Shown: positions 1-8,972, counted from the stretch's first letter. The stretch: 64,000 nucleotides of DNA from Rhizobium sp. BK313 (GCF_014193655.1 NZ_JACHZQ010000008.1:186001-250000); one strand, 5' to 3'. A program made the numbers and translations. The notes: generated by a model not told the origin, from the sequence alone.

Positions 1-1
1 C

Positions 2-553
2 CTGCTGACGACGCTGCTTTTGCTGCCGATGATGCTGTCGATGGCAGTGGTCGGCCTCTTCTGGAAGCTGCTCTACGATCCGTCCTTTGGCATCATCAAC
101 TACGCGCTCGGCCTCGGCTCGTTCGAGTGGCTGTCGAATCCGAACATGGCGCTCTACGCGGTCGCAATAACGGACATCTGGATGTGGTCACCCTTCGTCA
201 TGCTGTTATCGCTCGCCGGGCTTTCGGCCGTACCAAAGCATCTCTACGAGGCAGCGGCGATCGACAGGGCGGGACCGCTCTACACCTTCTTTCGTATCAC
301 GCTGCCGCTGGTGGCGCCGATCCTGATGATCGCGATCATCTTCCGCACTATGGAAGCCTTCAAGACCTTCGACCTCGCCTACATCCTGACAAGCCAACCG
401 ACGACCGAGATGATCTCGATCCGACTCTACAAGATGGCCTTCCAGGAATGGCAGACGGGGCGATCCTGCGCACTCGCCTACATCGTGCTCATCCTGGTGC
501 TCGCCATCACCAACATCTATGTCAAATACCTCAATAAGGTGAAGGAGCGCTGA
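2..553 (+). CDS. ABC sugar transporter permease, MalF/UgpA type (5' end outside window)
   Basis: The reading frame is open to the left edge, so the N-terminus is missing. The visible part has several hydrophobic membrane spans and the cytoplasmic EAA loop of binding-protein-dependent importers (EAAAIDRAG followed by a TLPLVAP segment), which docks on the ATPase. It ends one base before the next permease start, as expected for an operon. It should form the inner-membrane channel with the MalG-type partner. The solute-binding protein is not in the window and probably lies upstream. The substrate is unknown; neighbours suggest a sugar or sugar acid. Confidence 0.9.
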   Translation: MLTTLLLLPMMLSMAVVGLFWKLLYDPSFGIINYALGLGSFEWLSNPNMALYAVAITDIWMWSPFVMLLSLAGLSAVPKHLYEAAAIDRAGPLYTFFRITLPLVAPILMIAIIFRTMEAFKTFDLAYILTSQPTTEMISIRLYKMAFQEWQTGRSCALAYIVLILVLAITNIYVKYLNKVKER

Positions 554-554
554 G

Positions 555-1514
555 ATGGCTGCCGTCCAAACCCGCTCCGAACGCGCGCTGAACCGGGTGG
601 CGATCACCGCCGTGCTGGTCATCACGCTGATCTTCCTGGCGCCGATCTACTGGATCACCTCAACCGCCTTCAAGCCGCGAAACCTCGCCACCACCATTCC
701 GCCGACGGTGCTCTTCAAGCCGGAAATCTCGCCCTTCGTGAAGCTCTTCACCAAGCGCTCGCAACTGCGCGAACCGCCGACGCCGGAAGAATATGCCGCC
801 GCCCCCTGGTGGGAGCGGATGGTGTTTGACGGCGGCGAGAAAATCGTCCGCGACGGCCGCGGCGAAGTCCAGCTGTCCGGCTATCCGAACCGCTTCATGA
901 ATTCGCTGATCGTTGCGATCACGTCCACCGTGCTGGCCGTCGGCATGGGAACCTTCACGGCCTACGGCTTCTCGCGCTTCAAGATGAAGGGGGAAGCGGA
1001 CCTTCTCTTCTTCATCCTGTCGACGCGGATGCTTCCGCCCGTTGTCGTGGCGATCCCGATGTTCCTCATGTACCGCGTCGTCGGCCTTAACGACACGCAT
1101 TGGGGCCTGATCATCCTCTATACCGCCTTCAACCTCTCGTTTTCGGTCTGGCTCATGAAGGGCTTCATTGACGAAATTCCGAAGGAATATGAGGAGGCGG
1201 CACTCGTCGACGGCTACACCCGCATGCAGGCCTTCTTCAAGATCGTCATCCCGGAAGCCGCCACCGGTATCGCCGCCACGGCCGTCTTCTGCTTCATCAC
1301 GGCCTGGAACGAATATGCCTTCGCCCTGATCATGACCAACAGGAGAGCGCAGACCGCGCCGCCCTTCATTCCGAGCCAGGTCGGCTCCGGCCTGCCGGAC
1401 TGGACGGTGATTGCCGCCGGCACGTTCCTGTTTCTGCTGCCGGTCGCCATCTTCACCTTCCTGCTCAGGAACCATCTCCTGCGCGGCATGAGCTTCGGAG
1501 CGATCCGCAAATGA
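555..1514 (+). CDS. ABC sugar transporter permease, MalG/UgpE type
   Basis: A 319-residue inner-membrane protein. It has an N-terminal membrane span at about residues 18-38, then an unusually long hydrophilic loop (about residues 42-112) before the core of five spans. The EAA motif (EEAALVDGYTR followed by IVIPEA) lies near residues 213-235. It pairs with the preceding permease to form the channel. The start follows the upstream stop by one base, and the 3' end overlaps the small downstream gene by ATGA, indicating translational coupling. The long periplasmic loop is longer than in MalG and may contact the binding protein; that is inference. Confidence 0.93.
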   Translation: MAAVQTRSERALNRVAITAVLVITLIFLAPIYWITSTAFKPRNLATTIPPTVLFKPEISPFVKLFTKRSQLREPPTPEEYAAAPWWERMVFDGGEKIVRDGRGEVQLSGYPNRFMNSLIVAITSTVLAVGMGTFTAYGFSRFKMKGEADLLFFILSTRMLPPVVVAIPMFLMYRVVGLNDTHWGLIILYTAFNLSFSVWLMKGFIDEIPKEYEEAALVDGYTRMQAFFKIVIPEAATGIAATAVFCFITAWNEYAFALIMTNRRAQTAPPFIPSQVGSGLPDWTVIAAGTFLFLLPVAIFTFLLRNHLLRGMSFGAIRK

Positions 1515-1714
1515 CCTTTCGCGCCTTGAACCAGAAATATCTCGAACCCGGTTCGCAGTACCTGATGATCTTCGGCATCATCGCGCTCTGCCAGCCCTGG
1601 AACCTGTTTCTCCACCGCTACGGGCTGACGATGACGCTCGTCGGGCTGATCGCCTTCATGGTGACGACCAAGATTCCGCGGGACGAGCAGCAAGACGAAG
1701 GCAGCCGTTCATGA
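1511..1714 (+). CDS. Small two-span membrane protein of the ABC importer operon
   Basis: A 67-residue protein that overlaps the upstream permease by ATGA and the downstream ATPase by ATGA, so it is a genuine translated member of the operon. It has two hydrophobic segments (about residues 17-38 and 40-55) and a charged C-terminal tail. Small two-span proteins of this kind occur in some rhizobial sugar/polyol ABC operons (for example DUF2160 next to glycerol transporters), but I cannot assign this one to a named family. It may be an accessory subunit of the permease. Confidence 0.75.
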   Translation: MTFRALNQKYLEPGSQYLMIFGIIALCQPWNLFLHRYGLTMTLVGLIAFMVTTKIPRDEQQDEGSRS

Positions 1715-2820
1715 CGCAGATCGAACTTCGTGGCATTCAGAAATATTTCGGTGCCGTCCAGGTCATCAAGGACCTCAATCTCGCCATCGCCGACAACGAA
1801 TTCATCGTGCTGCTCGGACAATCTGGATGCGGCAAGACCACGACGCTGCGCGCCGTTGCGGGCCTGGAGACCATCGATGAGGGCGACATCCTGATCGACG
1901 GTCGGCCGGTGCAGCATATCAAGGCATCCGACCGGGACATCGCGATGGTATTCCAGTCGTTCTCGCTGTATCCCCACATGACGGTCTACGAAAATATCGC
2001 CTTTCCGCTCCGCGCCACCCGGATGAGCCGGAACGATGTCGATAGGTTGGTGCGCGAGATCGCCGGCGTGCTGCGCATCACCGGCCTGCTGGGCCGCAAG
2101 CCATCGGCGTTATCAGGCGGCGACATGCAGCGTGTTGCGATCGGCCGCGCGCTTGTGCGACGCCCGAAGGCCATGCTGATGGACGAGCCAATAGGTGCGC
2201 TGGATGCGAAACTACGCGAAGAGATGCGGGCGGAAATCAAGCGTTTGCACATCAAGCAGGGCTCGACCACCGTTTACGTGACGCACGACCAGGTGGAGGC
2301 CATGTCGCTCGCCGACCGCATCGTCATCATGCACGAAGGCATCCTCCAGCAGGTTGGCACGCCGGAAGAGGTCTACTCGCAGCCCGCCAACATGTTCGTC
2401 GCCCAGTTCGTCGGAAGCCCCGTCATGAACATGGCGCAGGCGACCGTCAGTGAAACGGGCGGCCATGCCCGCGTGCAGGTCAGCGGTGGCGCAAAGGGCT
2501 TCGAGTTTCCCGCCGCCCTTGCCAACCGCCTCTCGGACGCGAGGGCGGAAAACGGCAAGCTGACGCTCGGCGTCCGGCCTGAGGGCGTGCTCGTCTCGCG
2601 CGAGGCCCGCGAGGGCTTCATGCCGGTCGAGGCACATATCATCGAACCGCTCGGCTCGCACGATATCGTCGACCTGAAGGTCGGCGACCAGATAATTAGG
2701 GCCCGCACCAAGAGCGGATTCGTGCCTGGTCCTGGCCAAGCCGTCTGGGCCCGCATCGACCCTGCGCAGGCGCATTTCTTCAACACGGCAACCGGCTCGT
2801 CACTCGGGATCAGACTCTGA
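1711..2820 (+). CDS. ABC transporter ATPase, UgpC/MsmX type (first of two)
   Basis: A 369-residue ATPase. It shows Walker A GQSGCGKTT near residue 36, a Q-loop, the signature LSGGDMQR near 136, Walker B MLMDEPIGALD and a switch histidine (VTHDQ). A C-terminal MalK-type TOBE/OB domain begins at about residue 240. It overlaps its neighbours by four bases upstream and one base downstream. Two different ATPases in one operon suggest a heterodimeric engine, as in the glycerol-type importers of rhizobia. The D in the signature (GGD instead of GGQ) is a mild departure from the canonical form. Confidence 0.95.
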   Translation: MTQIELRGIQKYFGAVQVIKDLNLAIADNEFIVLLGQSGCGKTTTLRAVAGLETIDEGDILIDGRPVQHIKASDRDIAMVFQSFSLYPHMTVYENIAFPLRATRMSRNDVDRLVREIAGVLRITGLLGRKPSALSGGDMQRVAIGRALVRRPKAMLMDEPIGALDAKLREEMRAEIKRLHIKQGSTTVYVTHDQVEAMSLADRIVIMHEGILQQVGTPEEVYSQPANMFVAQFVGSPVMNMAQATVSETGGHARVQVSGGAKGFEFPAALANRLSDARAENGKLTLGVRPEGVLVSREAREGFMPVEAHIIEPLGSHDIVDLKVGDQIIRARTKSGFVPGPGQAVWARIDPAQAHFFNTATGSSLGIRL

Positions 2821-3896
2821 TGGCGCACATCGAACTCAAGGGTATCACCAAGACCTTCGGCAACCACATGGCCTTGAAAAACATGGACATCGACATCGCC
2901 GACGGCGAGTTCTTCGTGCTGCTCGGCCAGACCGGCGCCGGCAAGACGACGACGTTGCGCCTGATTGCCGGACTCGAAAAGCCGACGGCTGGGCAGATCT
3001 TCATCGACGGGCAGGATGTCGCCGGCTGGGGTGTCGCCGAGCGCGACGTGGCCCTGGTGCTCCAGCAATATTCGCTCTATCCGCGCTATACGGTGCGGGA
3101 GAACCTGGAATTTCCGTTGAAATCCCGCATCCGCCGCGTCGAACCCGCTGAGATCAAGGAACGCGTTGACCGAGTTGCAAGAACTCTGCGCATCGAGCAC
3201 CTGCTCGACCGCAAGACTGACAGGCTGTCGGGCGGCGAGATGCAGCGCGTCTCGATCGGCCGGGCCATCGTGCGCAAGCCGCGCGTCTTTCTGATGGACG
3301 AACCACTTGCGGCGCTCGATGCGAAACTGCGCGAGGCGCTACGCACCGAGCTGAAAAACCTGCAGATGAACCTAGGCGCAACCTTCCTCTTCGTCACACA
3401 CGACCAGATCGAAGCGATGTCGATGGGCGACAAGATCGGCGTGCTGAACAACGGCCATCTCGTGCAGACGGGCACGCCGCATGAAATCTACAACAACCCG
3501 CTCAACACGTTCGTGGCTCGCTCCGTCGGCTCGCCGCCGATGAACTTGATCGACGGAAAGCTCACCGGCGGCGAGGCGGTATCGAACGATGGCTACCGCC
3601 TGCCCTTCCGCAGCGGACACAGCATCGCAACGGATGGACGTTCAATGACCTTCGGCATCCGCCCCGAAGACCTGCAACTCGAAAGCGGAGGTCCCGGTGA
3701 GGCGACGGTGCACGACATTGAGAACCACGGGGTAGCCAAGATCGTCACGCTGCGCATCGGCGAGAAGTTCATCCACGCGACGGTGCCGGCGCAGACGGTG
3801 CTCCGAATCGAGGATACGGTTCGGTTTTCGTGGAATCCGGAAAAGGTGGTGCTGTTCGACAGCGGAAGCGGCGTCAGCCTGCGGCACGCGGGCTGA
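2820..3896 (+). CDS. ABC transporter ATPase, UgpC/MsmX type (second of two)
   Basis: A 358-residue ATPase whose ATG shares a base with the stop of the preceding ATPase. Walker A is GQTGAGKTT, the signature LSGGEMQR, and Walker B FLMDEPLAALD, followed by VTHDQIEAMS and a C-terminal TOBE-type regulatory domain. The A in Walker A (TGAGKTT rather than SGCGKTT) and the E in the signature parallel the atypical residues of its partner. It is the last gene of the importer operon. The next gene is on the opposite strand after 80 bp. Confidence 0.94.
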   Translation: MAHIELKGITKTFGNHMALKNMDIDIADGEFFVLLGQTGAGKTTTLRLIAGLEKPTAGQIFIDGQDVAGWGVAERDVALVLQQYSLYPRYTVRENLEFPLKSRIRRVEPAEIKERVDRVARTLRIEHLLDRKTDRLSGGEMQRVSIGRAIVRKPRVFLMDEPLAALDAKLREALRTELKNLQMNLGATFLFVTHDQIEAMSMGDKIGVLNNGHLVQTGTPHEIYNNPLNTFVARSVGSPPMNLIDGKLTGGEAVSNDGYRLPFRSGHSIATDGRSMTFGIRPEDLQLESGGPGEATVHDIENHGVAKIVTLRIGEKFIHATVPAQTVLRIEDTVRFSWNPEKVVLFDSGSGVSLRHAG

Positions 3897-3976
3897 CATG
3901 ATAGGTCCGAAAAGATGCCGACGGCCTCGGAGACACCGCAGGCCAGCGCTTCGGGTTGCCGCGAAGGGGCGCGGAG

Positions 3977-4951
3977 CTATACCGGAAAGCGCCGGCGATA
4001 GTGCTCGACCACTTCGGGATTGCGCAGATTGACGGGGAGTTCGCCCTTCATGACGCGCAGGGCTTCGCTTGCCGCGCCCGTTCCCATCCGCATCATGCTC
4101 TCATCCGTGAGACCGGCGAGATGCGGAGTGACGATGACATTGTCGAAGCCGAAATATGGATGGTCGGGCGGAAGGGGCTCGGTTGCAAAGACGTCGAGCG
4201 CGGCTCCGCCGATGCGGCGATTGCGCAGCGCCTCGATCAGCCCCGCGTCATCGATCACTGGGCCGCGCGAGACATTGACCAGAATGGCATCGGGCTTCAT
4301 CCGGCCAATGCGCCCGGCATTGAGCAGACCGGTTGTCTCCGGCGTCAGCGGGCAGCAGAGCACGACGATGTCGGCCGCCGCGACGAGATCGTCGACCGGC
4401 AGGAAACGCGCACCATCCGGCATGCTCTCCGGCGTCCGGCTTGTGGCGACCACCTCCAGATCGAAACCGAACTTCGCGATCCGGAAAATCGCCTTGCCGA
4501 CATTGCCCATCCCGACGATGCCAAAGGTGCGGCCGCCGAGGTCCACAGCCGCATCCGACTGGCGCCGCCCCACCACCCAGCCCTTCTGCCGCAGGTCCCG
4601 GTCCATCGGGCGGAAGCGCCTAAGCAGGGCCAGCGTCACGAGGAAGACGTGCTCGGCGACCGTCCGGGCATTGACAGCCGGCACATTGGCGACAAGCACG
4701 CCGGCGCGGGTCGCCGCATCCATCGGCACCATGTCGACCCCGGCGCCATGGCGGATCGCAGCGCGAAGTGCAGGTGCATCCTCGAAGAAGGCCGGCGGGA
4801 TCGGCGCGCGCACGACGACGATGCCCGCGCCCCGCCCTTCTCGCAGTAACGTTTCGGGATCGGGGGCGGAGGCGACGCGCAGATCGCCAGCAGCCCTAAG
4901 CATCGCCTCGGCCGCGGGATGCAGGGGATGTGTGGAAAAGATTAAGCTCAT
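3977..4951 (-). CDS. D-isomer-specific 2-hydroxyacid dehydrogenase
   Basis: A 324-residue NAD(P)-dependent dehydrogenase that should interconvert a 2-hydroxyacid and a 2-oxoacid. The Rossmann motif GMGNVG is at residues 147-152. The catalytic triad is complete: Arg229 (NVSRGP), Glu258 (ATEPL) and His277 (TPHLAG). Length and layout match hydroxypyruvate/glyoxylate reductases and phosphoglycerate-dehydrogenase-like enzymes without the ACT domain. It is the last gene of the minus-strand operon running from 7783, downstream of the GntR regulator. It probably acts on an intermediate of the sugar-acid pathway; the exact substrate cannot be told. Confidence 0.9.
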   Translation of the reverse strand: MSLIFSTHPLHPAAEAMLRAAGDLRVASAPDPETLLREGRGAGIVVVRAPIPPAFFEDAPALRAAIRHGAGVDMVPMDAATRAGVLVANVPAVNARTVAEHVFLVTLALLRRFRPMDRDLRQKGWVVGRRQSDAAVDLGGRTFGIVGMGNVGKAIFRIAKFGFDLEVVATSRTPESMPDGARFLPVDDLVAAADIVVLCCPLTPETTGLLNAGRIGRMKPDAILVNVSRGPVIDDAGLIEALRNRRIGGAALDVFATEPLPPDHPYFGFDNVIVTPHLAGLTDESMMRMGTGAASEALRVMKGELPVNLRNPEVVEHYRRRFPV

Positions 4952-4972
4952 CAGCTCTCCCGCCGGTTACGC

Positions 4973-5671
4973 CTATCCGGCGACCGTCGCGGGCCGGCCG
5001 ATAAGACCCTTCCAATAGCTTTCCGCACCTTGGAGATGCGCATTCATCAGCGCCTGGGCGAGATTGCCGTCGCGGGCAAGCAGCGCCTCGTAGATGCGGA
5101 TATGTTCCTCATGCGAGCGCCGGCTGCGGGCGGCGTCGCTAAAATAGATCGGTAAGCGCTGCTCGCCCATCGTGTAGTAGACGCTGCACACGCGATAGAA
5201 GACGCTATTCTTGGTGGCTCGGACGATCTCCAGATGGAAATCCCGGTCCTCGCGTGCCAGCCCCTCGCCCGCGGCAAGCCTCGCTTCGGACGCGGCGAGG
5301 GTATCGCGCAGGCGCTGATAATTCTCTGCCGTCGCCCGCATGCAGGCGAGTTCCGCGGCCTTGATCTCATGGATCTTGCGAAGCTCCACGGTCTCGTAGA
5401 TCAGGATCGGATCGAGCGGCACGCCGGCGCGGGCAAAAAGGGCCATGGCCTCTACGCTCGCCTCCGTGGTTGTCAGGTAGATGCCCGACTTGGCGCGGCG
5501 CTCGACGATACGCATCGCCTCCAGGATGGCCAGCGCCTCGCGGATCTGGCCGCGACTGACGCCGAAATGCTCCGCAAGTTCGCGTTCTGAGGGCGTGCGG
5601 CCGTTGCCGCTCAAGTGCGAGAAAAGGTATGCCGCGAGATCGGAGAGAAGGGAATTTTCTTTCATCGTCAC
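4973..5671 (-). CDS. GntR family regulator, FadR/FCD subfamily
   Basis: A 232-residue regulator. An N-terminal winged helix-turn-helix (about residues 10-70, with the FGVSRGQIREAL recognition region) is followed by an all-helical FCD ligand domain, whose metal/ligand positions (Asp, His) are plausible around DRDFHLEIVRA. Its start overlaps the stop of the enolase-superfamily gene by ATGA, so it is co-transcribed with the enzymes. FCD regulators commonly bind TGGTNNNACCA sites. Two such sites occur at 7878-7888 and 8053-8063, so it is the likely repressor of the divergent promoters there. Confidence 0.92.
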   Translation of the reverse strand: MTMKENSLLSDLAAYLFSHLSGNGRTPSERELAEHFGVSRGQIREALAILEAMRIVERRAKSGIYLTTTEASVEAMALFARAGVPLDPILIYETVELRKIHEIKAAELACMRATAENYQRLRDTLAASEARLAAGEGLAREDRDFHLEIVRATKNSVFYRVCSVYYTMGEQRLPIYFSDAARSRRSHEEHIRIYEALLARDGNLAQALMNAHLQGAESYWKGLIGRPATVAG

Positions 5672-6837
5672 TGTCTTTGCGCGTGAGCCTCCAGGACCCG
5701 CTGATTGATCGTGAAGCCCAGGCCGGGTCTATCAGGAATCTCTATCATACCGTCCTTCACCGACACTGTGTCCTCGACAAGATCATGGATCATCGGATTC
5801 GCGCCAAGCGAATATTCGATGACGAAGCTTGCCGGGGAAGCCGCGCACAGGTGCAGGCCAGAGAAGAAACAGGGCGCACCGGCCCACAAATGCGGCGCGA
5901 AACGGAGGTTGAAGGCGCTGGCGAGCGAACTGATACGCATTGCCTCCGTTATGCCGCCGCAGAAGGCCGGATCGGGCTGGAATATATCGGCTGCCCGCAG
6001 CATAGCAAGATCGCGGAAGGCAAAACGTGTCGCCTCGCTCTCGCCCGCGGCGATCGGCACGTTTCCCGCGGCGCGCACCTCCGCCATGCCCGGCTTGTCG
6101 TCGGCGATCACCGGTTCCTCGAACCAGGCGAGATCGCAATCCGCCACCATCTGGATGAAGCGCTTCGCCTCGGCGACCGTATAGGTGCCGTGCGCATCGA
6201 CCATCAGGTCGACATCGGGGCCGATCGCCTCGCGGGCCGCCCGCACGCGCGACGCCGAGACATGCGGCGCACGGTCCATCGCGCCGACGCGCATCTTGAC
6301 GGACTTGAAACCGCCAACCGCAATATAGGACTGGAGCTGCTCGCCGATCCGGTCCGCACTCTCCCAACCCCCCGAGGCATAGGCGGGCAACCTGTCCGCC
6401 TTGCGGCCGCCCAGCAGCTTCCAGACGGGGACGCCGAGAGACTTACCGAGAATGTCCCAGAGCGCCATGTCGACTGCACTGATCGCCGCGACAGATAGAC
6501 CGCGCCGCGCGATGTCCGGCATGGCGTGACCGGAAATCGCCGCCATCTCATGGCGTACGCCGTTATAAAGCATTTCCCATATGGCGGAGATGTCAGCGGG
6601 GTCACGGCCGATGAGCTTCGGCCCCACCTCGTGGTTCAGCATGTCCACCAGCGTGCCGTAGGTGCCTGCACTGCCGGCGGCATTCTTGCCCTCTCCCCAG
6701 CCGACAATGCCGTCGTCTGTCTCGATACGCAAGATCGCAGCGTCGAACGTCGTCAGCCGGCCGAAGTCGCTGCGGTGTTGGCGGCTCGCCTCGATGGGGA
6801 TCTTCACCCACCAGGCTTTTGCGGTCTTGATACGCAT
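5668..6837 (-). CDS. Mandelate racemase/muconate lactonizing enzyme family protein (enolase superfamily)
   Basis: A 389-residue enolase-superfamily enzyme with an N-terminal capping domain and a TIM barrel. Visible residues include the KMR motif (in place of KxK) near residue 180, metal ligands in VDAHG, FEEP and AAGES, and a late barrel histidine in APHLWAG. A histidine there usually marks mandelate-racemase or acid-sugar dehydratase subgroups. It probably abstracts a proton alpha to a carboxylate in a sugar-acid or lactone pathway. It lies 58 bp downstream of the isomerase gene and overlaps the GntR gene by four bases. The substrate is unknown. Confidence 0.88.
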   Translation of the reverse strand: MRIKTAKAWWVKIPIEASRQHRSDFGRLTTFDAAILRIETDDGIVGWGEGKNAAGSAGTYGTLVDMLNHEVGPKLIGRDPADISAIWEMLYNGVRHEMAAISGHAMPDIARRGLSVAAISAVDMALWDILGKSLGVPVWKLLGGRKADRLPAYASGGWESADRIGEQLQSYIAVGGFKSVKMRVGAMDRAPHVSASRVRAAREAIGPDVDLMVDAHGTYTVAEAKRFIQMVADCDLAWFEEPVIADDKPGMAEVRAAGNVPIAAGESEATRFAFRDLAMLRAADIFQPDPAFCGGITEAMRISSLASAFNLRFAPHLWAGAPCFFSGLHLCAASPASFVIEYSLGANPMIHDLVEDTVSVKDGMIEIPDRPGLGFTINQRVLEAHAQRQ

Positions 6838-6895
6838 CTGTCGGGTCCCCCGCCCTCACGACCTTCAGGCCGCAGGGCACATGCCTTTCCGTTCG

Positions 6896-7783
6896 TTACT
6901 TGATCAGCGGCAGGATCGTCTCGGCAGTGATCCGCATCTGATCGTCGTAGAACTTCTCGGTGAGAAGGCTCGAGCCGTGGTCCTGGATGAACTTCAGTTG
7001 CTCCGGCGAGATATCGACGGGATTGCGCTCCACCATATCCGGATATTTGGCGGCCGGCGTGCGATCGACGGTTGCGACAAACTCGTTCGTCACTGCGCCG
7101 TCGTAACCGATCTCCTTCAGCGTGCCGATGATCTTCGGCCAGTCGAGCTGGCCGAGGCCGGCGGCGAAGCGATTGTTGTCGGCAACGTGGAAATCGAACA
7201 GGCGCTTTCCAGCGAGCCGGATCGCCTGGTACATGTCTTCCTCTTCGATGTTCAGGTGGAAGGCATCGAGGCAGACGCCACATTCAGGGCTGACGGCATC
7301 GGCGAGCGCCAGTGCCTGGGCGGCGCGGTTGAAGAAATAGGTCTCGAAACGGTTGAGGGGCTCGACGGCAATGCGCACGCCCTTCTTCTGGGCATGGGCA
7401 AAACACTCTCTGGTGGCGTCCACCACCCATGTCCACTCTTCCTCCTCGGTCCCATCCGGCACGACCTTCCCGACGGTCGCCGGCACGAGGGTGACGATTT
7501 CGCCCTCGAGTTCGCTGACCATGGTGATGACGCTCTTGACATAGTCGACTGACCTCGCGCGCTGGCCGTCGTTCCTGGCGGCAAGATTGCGTTCACCGAG
7601 CGTCAGCGTGACGGCCCCCCAACAGCGGATGCCATGCTGCTTCAGCAACGCGCGCGTCTCCTTGACGTCGTATTGTGTCGGCTCGCCGGATATCTCGATG
7701 CTCTCATAGCCATATTTCTTAATGCGTTTCAGCGTGACGGCAAGCGGTTCCGCCCGCATCCAGTTATGTGTCGAAAGATGCAT
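6896..7783 (-). CDS. Sugar phosphate isomerase/epimerase-like TIM-barrel protein
   Basis: A 295-residue protein of the xylose-isomerase-like (AP endonuclease 2) TIM-barrel family. Expected metal ligands appear as the Glu of AVEPLNRFET, the Asp/His of CLDAFHLNIEE, the His of DFHVADN and the Glu of VTNEFV. This pattern matches D-tagatose/D-psicose 3-epimerase-like enzymes. It is the first gene of the minus-strand operon and its promoter faces that of the paralog at 8121. The two proteins share motifs (EALNRFE, DTFHSNIEE) and are probably paralogs acting in one pathway. Confidence 0.88.
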   Translation of the reverse strand: MHLSTHNWMRAEPLAVTLKRIKKYGYESIEISGEPTQYDVKETRALLKQHGIRCWGAVTLTLGERNLAARNDGQRARSVDYVKSVITMVSELEGEIVTLVPATVGKVVPDGTEEEEWTWVVDATRECFAHAQKKGVRIAVEPLNRFETYFFNRAAQALALADAVSPECGVCLDAFHLNIEEEDMYQAIRLAGKRLFDFHVADNNRFAAGLGQLDWPKIIGTLKEIGYDGAVTNEFVATVDRTPAAKYPDMVERNPVDISPEQLKFIQDHGSSLLTEKFYDDQMRITAETILPLIK

Positions 7784-7877
7784 GAAGTCCTCCCAGACTG
7801 TTGCAGCTCGCTCGACCGCCAGCGGGGCGGCAAACGGTCACCTTTCTCGTTGGTCAGCGCCATCATCGTCGGTAATC

Positions 7878-7888
7878 TGGTTTGACCA
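7878..7888. promoter_or_regulatory. Predicted FadR-type GntR operator (TGGTNNNACCA), left copy
   Basis: TGGTTTGACCA is a perfect match to the TGGTNNNACCA dyad of FCD-type GntR regulators. It sits 95 bp upstream of the minus-strand isomerase gene, next to an AT-rich stretch that could hold its -10 region. The GntR gene at 4973-5671 is the obvious candidate to bind it. Confidence 0.6.
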
Positions 7889-8033
7889 ATTATTATGAGT
7901 TGAAAGCTCTAGCGCATTTTTCGCCCCTCGGCAAGATGGAGTGAAGAACGACAATACCTCTGATTATGCCGACATTTAATCCCACTTTTTTGGTTTTATG
8001 CGCAAACTGAGGGAGGGCGATACGGGAATTGGC

Positions 8034-8063
8034 TTGACCAGATTTCCAATTTTGGTATTACCA
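8034..8063 (+). promoter_or_regulatory. Predicted promoter with overlapping FadR-type operator, right copy
   Basis: TTGACC at 8034-8039 and TATTAC at 8056-8061 (16-base spacer) form a plausible sigma-70 promoter for the gene starting at 8121. A perfect palindrome TTTGGTATTACCAAA (8051-8065) covers the -10 and contains TGGTATTACCA. Binding there would block RNA polymerase, which suggests repression. The 337-bp region 7784-8120 otherwise holds only the left operator copy. Confidence 0.6.
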
Positions 8064-8120
8064 AATCGCGAAGTGAAAGACTTTGCCACCGTGTGGGGCC
8101 AAGGGCCGAAGGGAGGAACC

Positions 8121-8972
8121 GTGAAGATCGGTATGTGCATGTTCCTCTGGACGACGAGTGTAAGCCGGAAGCACGAAGGACTGTTGCGAGACATCAAGGA
8201 CACAGGGTTTGCTGGCGTCGAGATCCCGGTCTTTTCTGGCACGCCAGACGACTACCGCCGACTAGGGGCCCTGCTCGATCGGATCGGCCTGGAACGGACC
8301 GCCGTTTCCGCCATGGGCGACCCGTCGATGAACCTGATCGCCCCCGACGCCACGACCCGTAGACGTGGCATCGACTACATGAAATGGGCAATCGACTGCA
8401 GCGATGCGCTCGGCGCCACGATGCTGAGCGGGCCGCTGCATTCGACGCTTGGCAAATTTTCCGGAAGCGGGCCGAGCGCGGCAGAACTCAAGCGCTCGGT
8501 CTCCTCGCAACGCGCGATCGGCGATCATGCAGCAAAGCGCGGCGTCACAATCGGGCTCGAGGCGCTGAACCGCTTCGAATGCTACCTGTTCAACACGATG
8601 GATGCACTTGCGGCCCATGTCGATGCGGTCGGGCATCCGAATATCCGCGCTATGTACGACACCTTCCACAGCAATATAGAAGAGGCCGATCCCATCGGCG
8701 CCTTCACGCGAAACCGTGACCGCATCGTCCATGTCCACATTTCGGAGAACGACCGCGGCGTACCGGGGCGTGGCAACATTCCCTGGGCGGAGACGTTCAA
8801 GGCGATGCGCGCGAGCGGCTACGACGGCTGGCTGACGATCGAGGCCTTCGGTCGGGCGCTCAAGGACCTTGCCGCCGCGACAAAGGTCTGGCGCGACTTT
8901 GCCGAGACGCCGGAAGCGGTCTATCGCGAAGGCCTCCGTCATATCCGAGACGGATGGCACGCGGCGGCATAA
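8121..8972 (+). CDS. Sugar phosphate isomerase/epimerase-like TIM-barrel protein (divergent paralog)
   Basis: A 283-residue xylose-isomerase-like TIM-barrel protein. I chose the GTG at 8121 because GGGAGGA lies just upstream and homologous barrels begin with a KIG(M)C(M)F-type strand. An upstream in-frame ATG at 7998 would start before the predicted operator and add a sequence without family character. Metal ligands appear in GLEALNRFE, YDTFHSNIEE, VHISEND and LTIEAF. It is divergent from the operon holding its paralog, under the predicted GntR operator at 8051-8065. Probably an epimerase or isomerase of a keto-sugar or sugar acid. Confidence 0.87.
   Translation: MKIGMCMFLWTTSVSRKHEGLLRDIKDTGFAGVEIPVFSGTPDDYRRLGALLDRIGLERTAVSAMGDPSMNLIAPDATTRRRGIDYMKWAIDCSDALGATMLSGPLHSTLGKFSGSGPSAAELKRSVSSQRAIGDHAAKRGVTIGLEALNRFECYLFNTMDALAAHVDAVGHPNIRAMYDTFHSNIEEADPIGAFTRNRDRIVHVHISENDRGVPGRGNIPWAETFKAMRASGYDGWLTIEAFGRALKDLAAATKVWRDFAETPEAVYREGLRHIRDGWHAAA

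Noticed and set aside
3956-5018. Plus-strand frames of 297 and 332 codons
   Set aside because: Antisense to the 2-hydroxyacid dehydrogenase gene, which has a complete catalytic triad and Rossmann motif.
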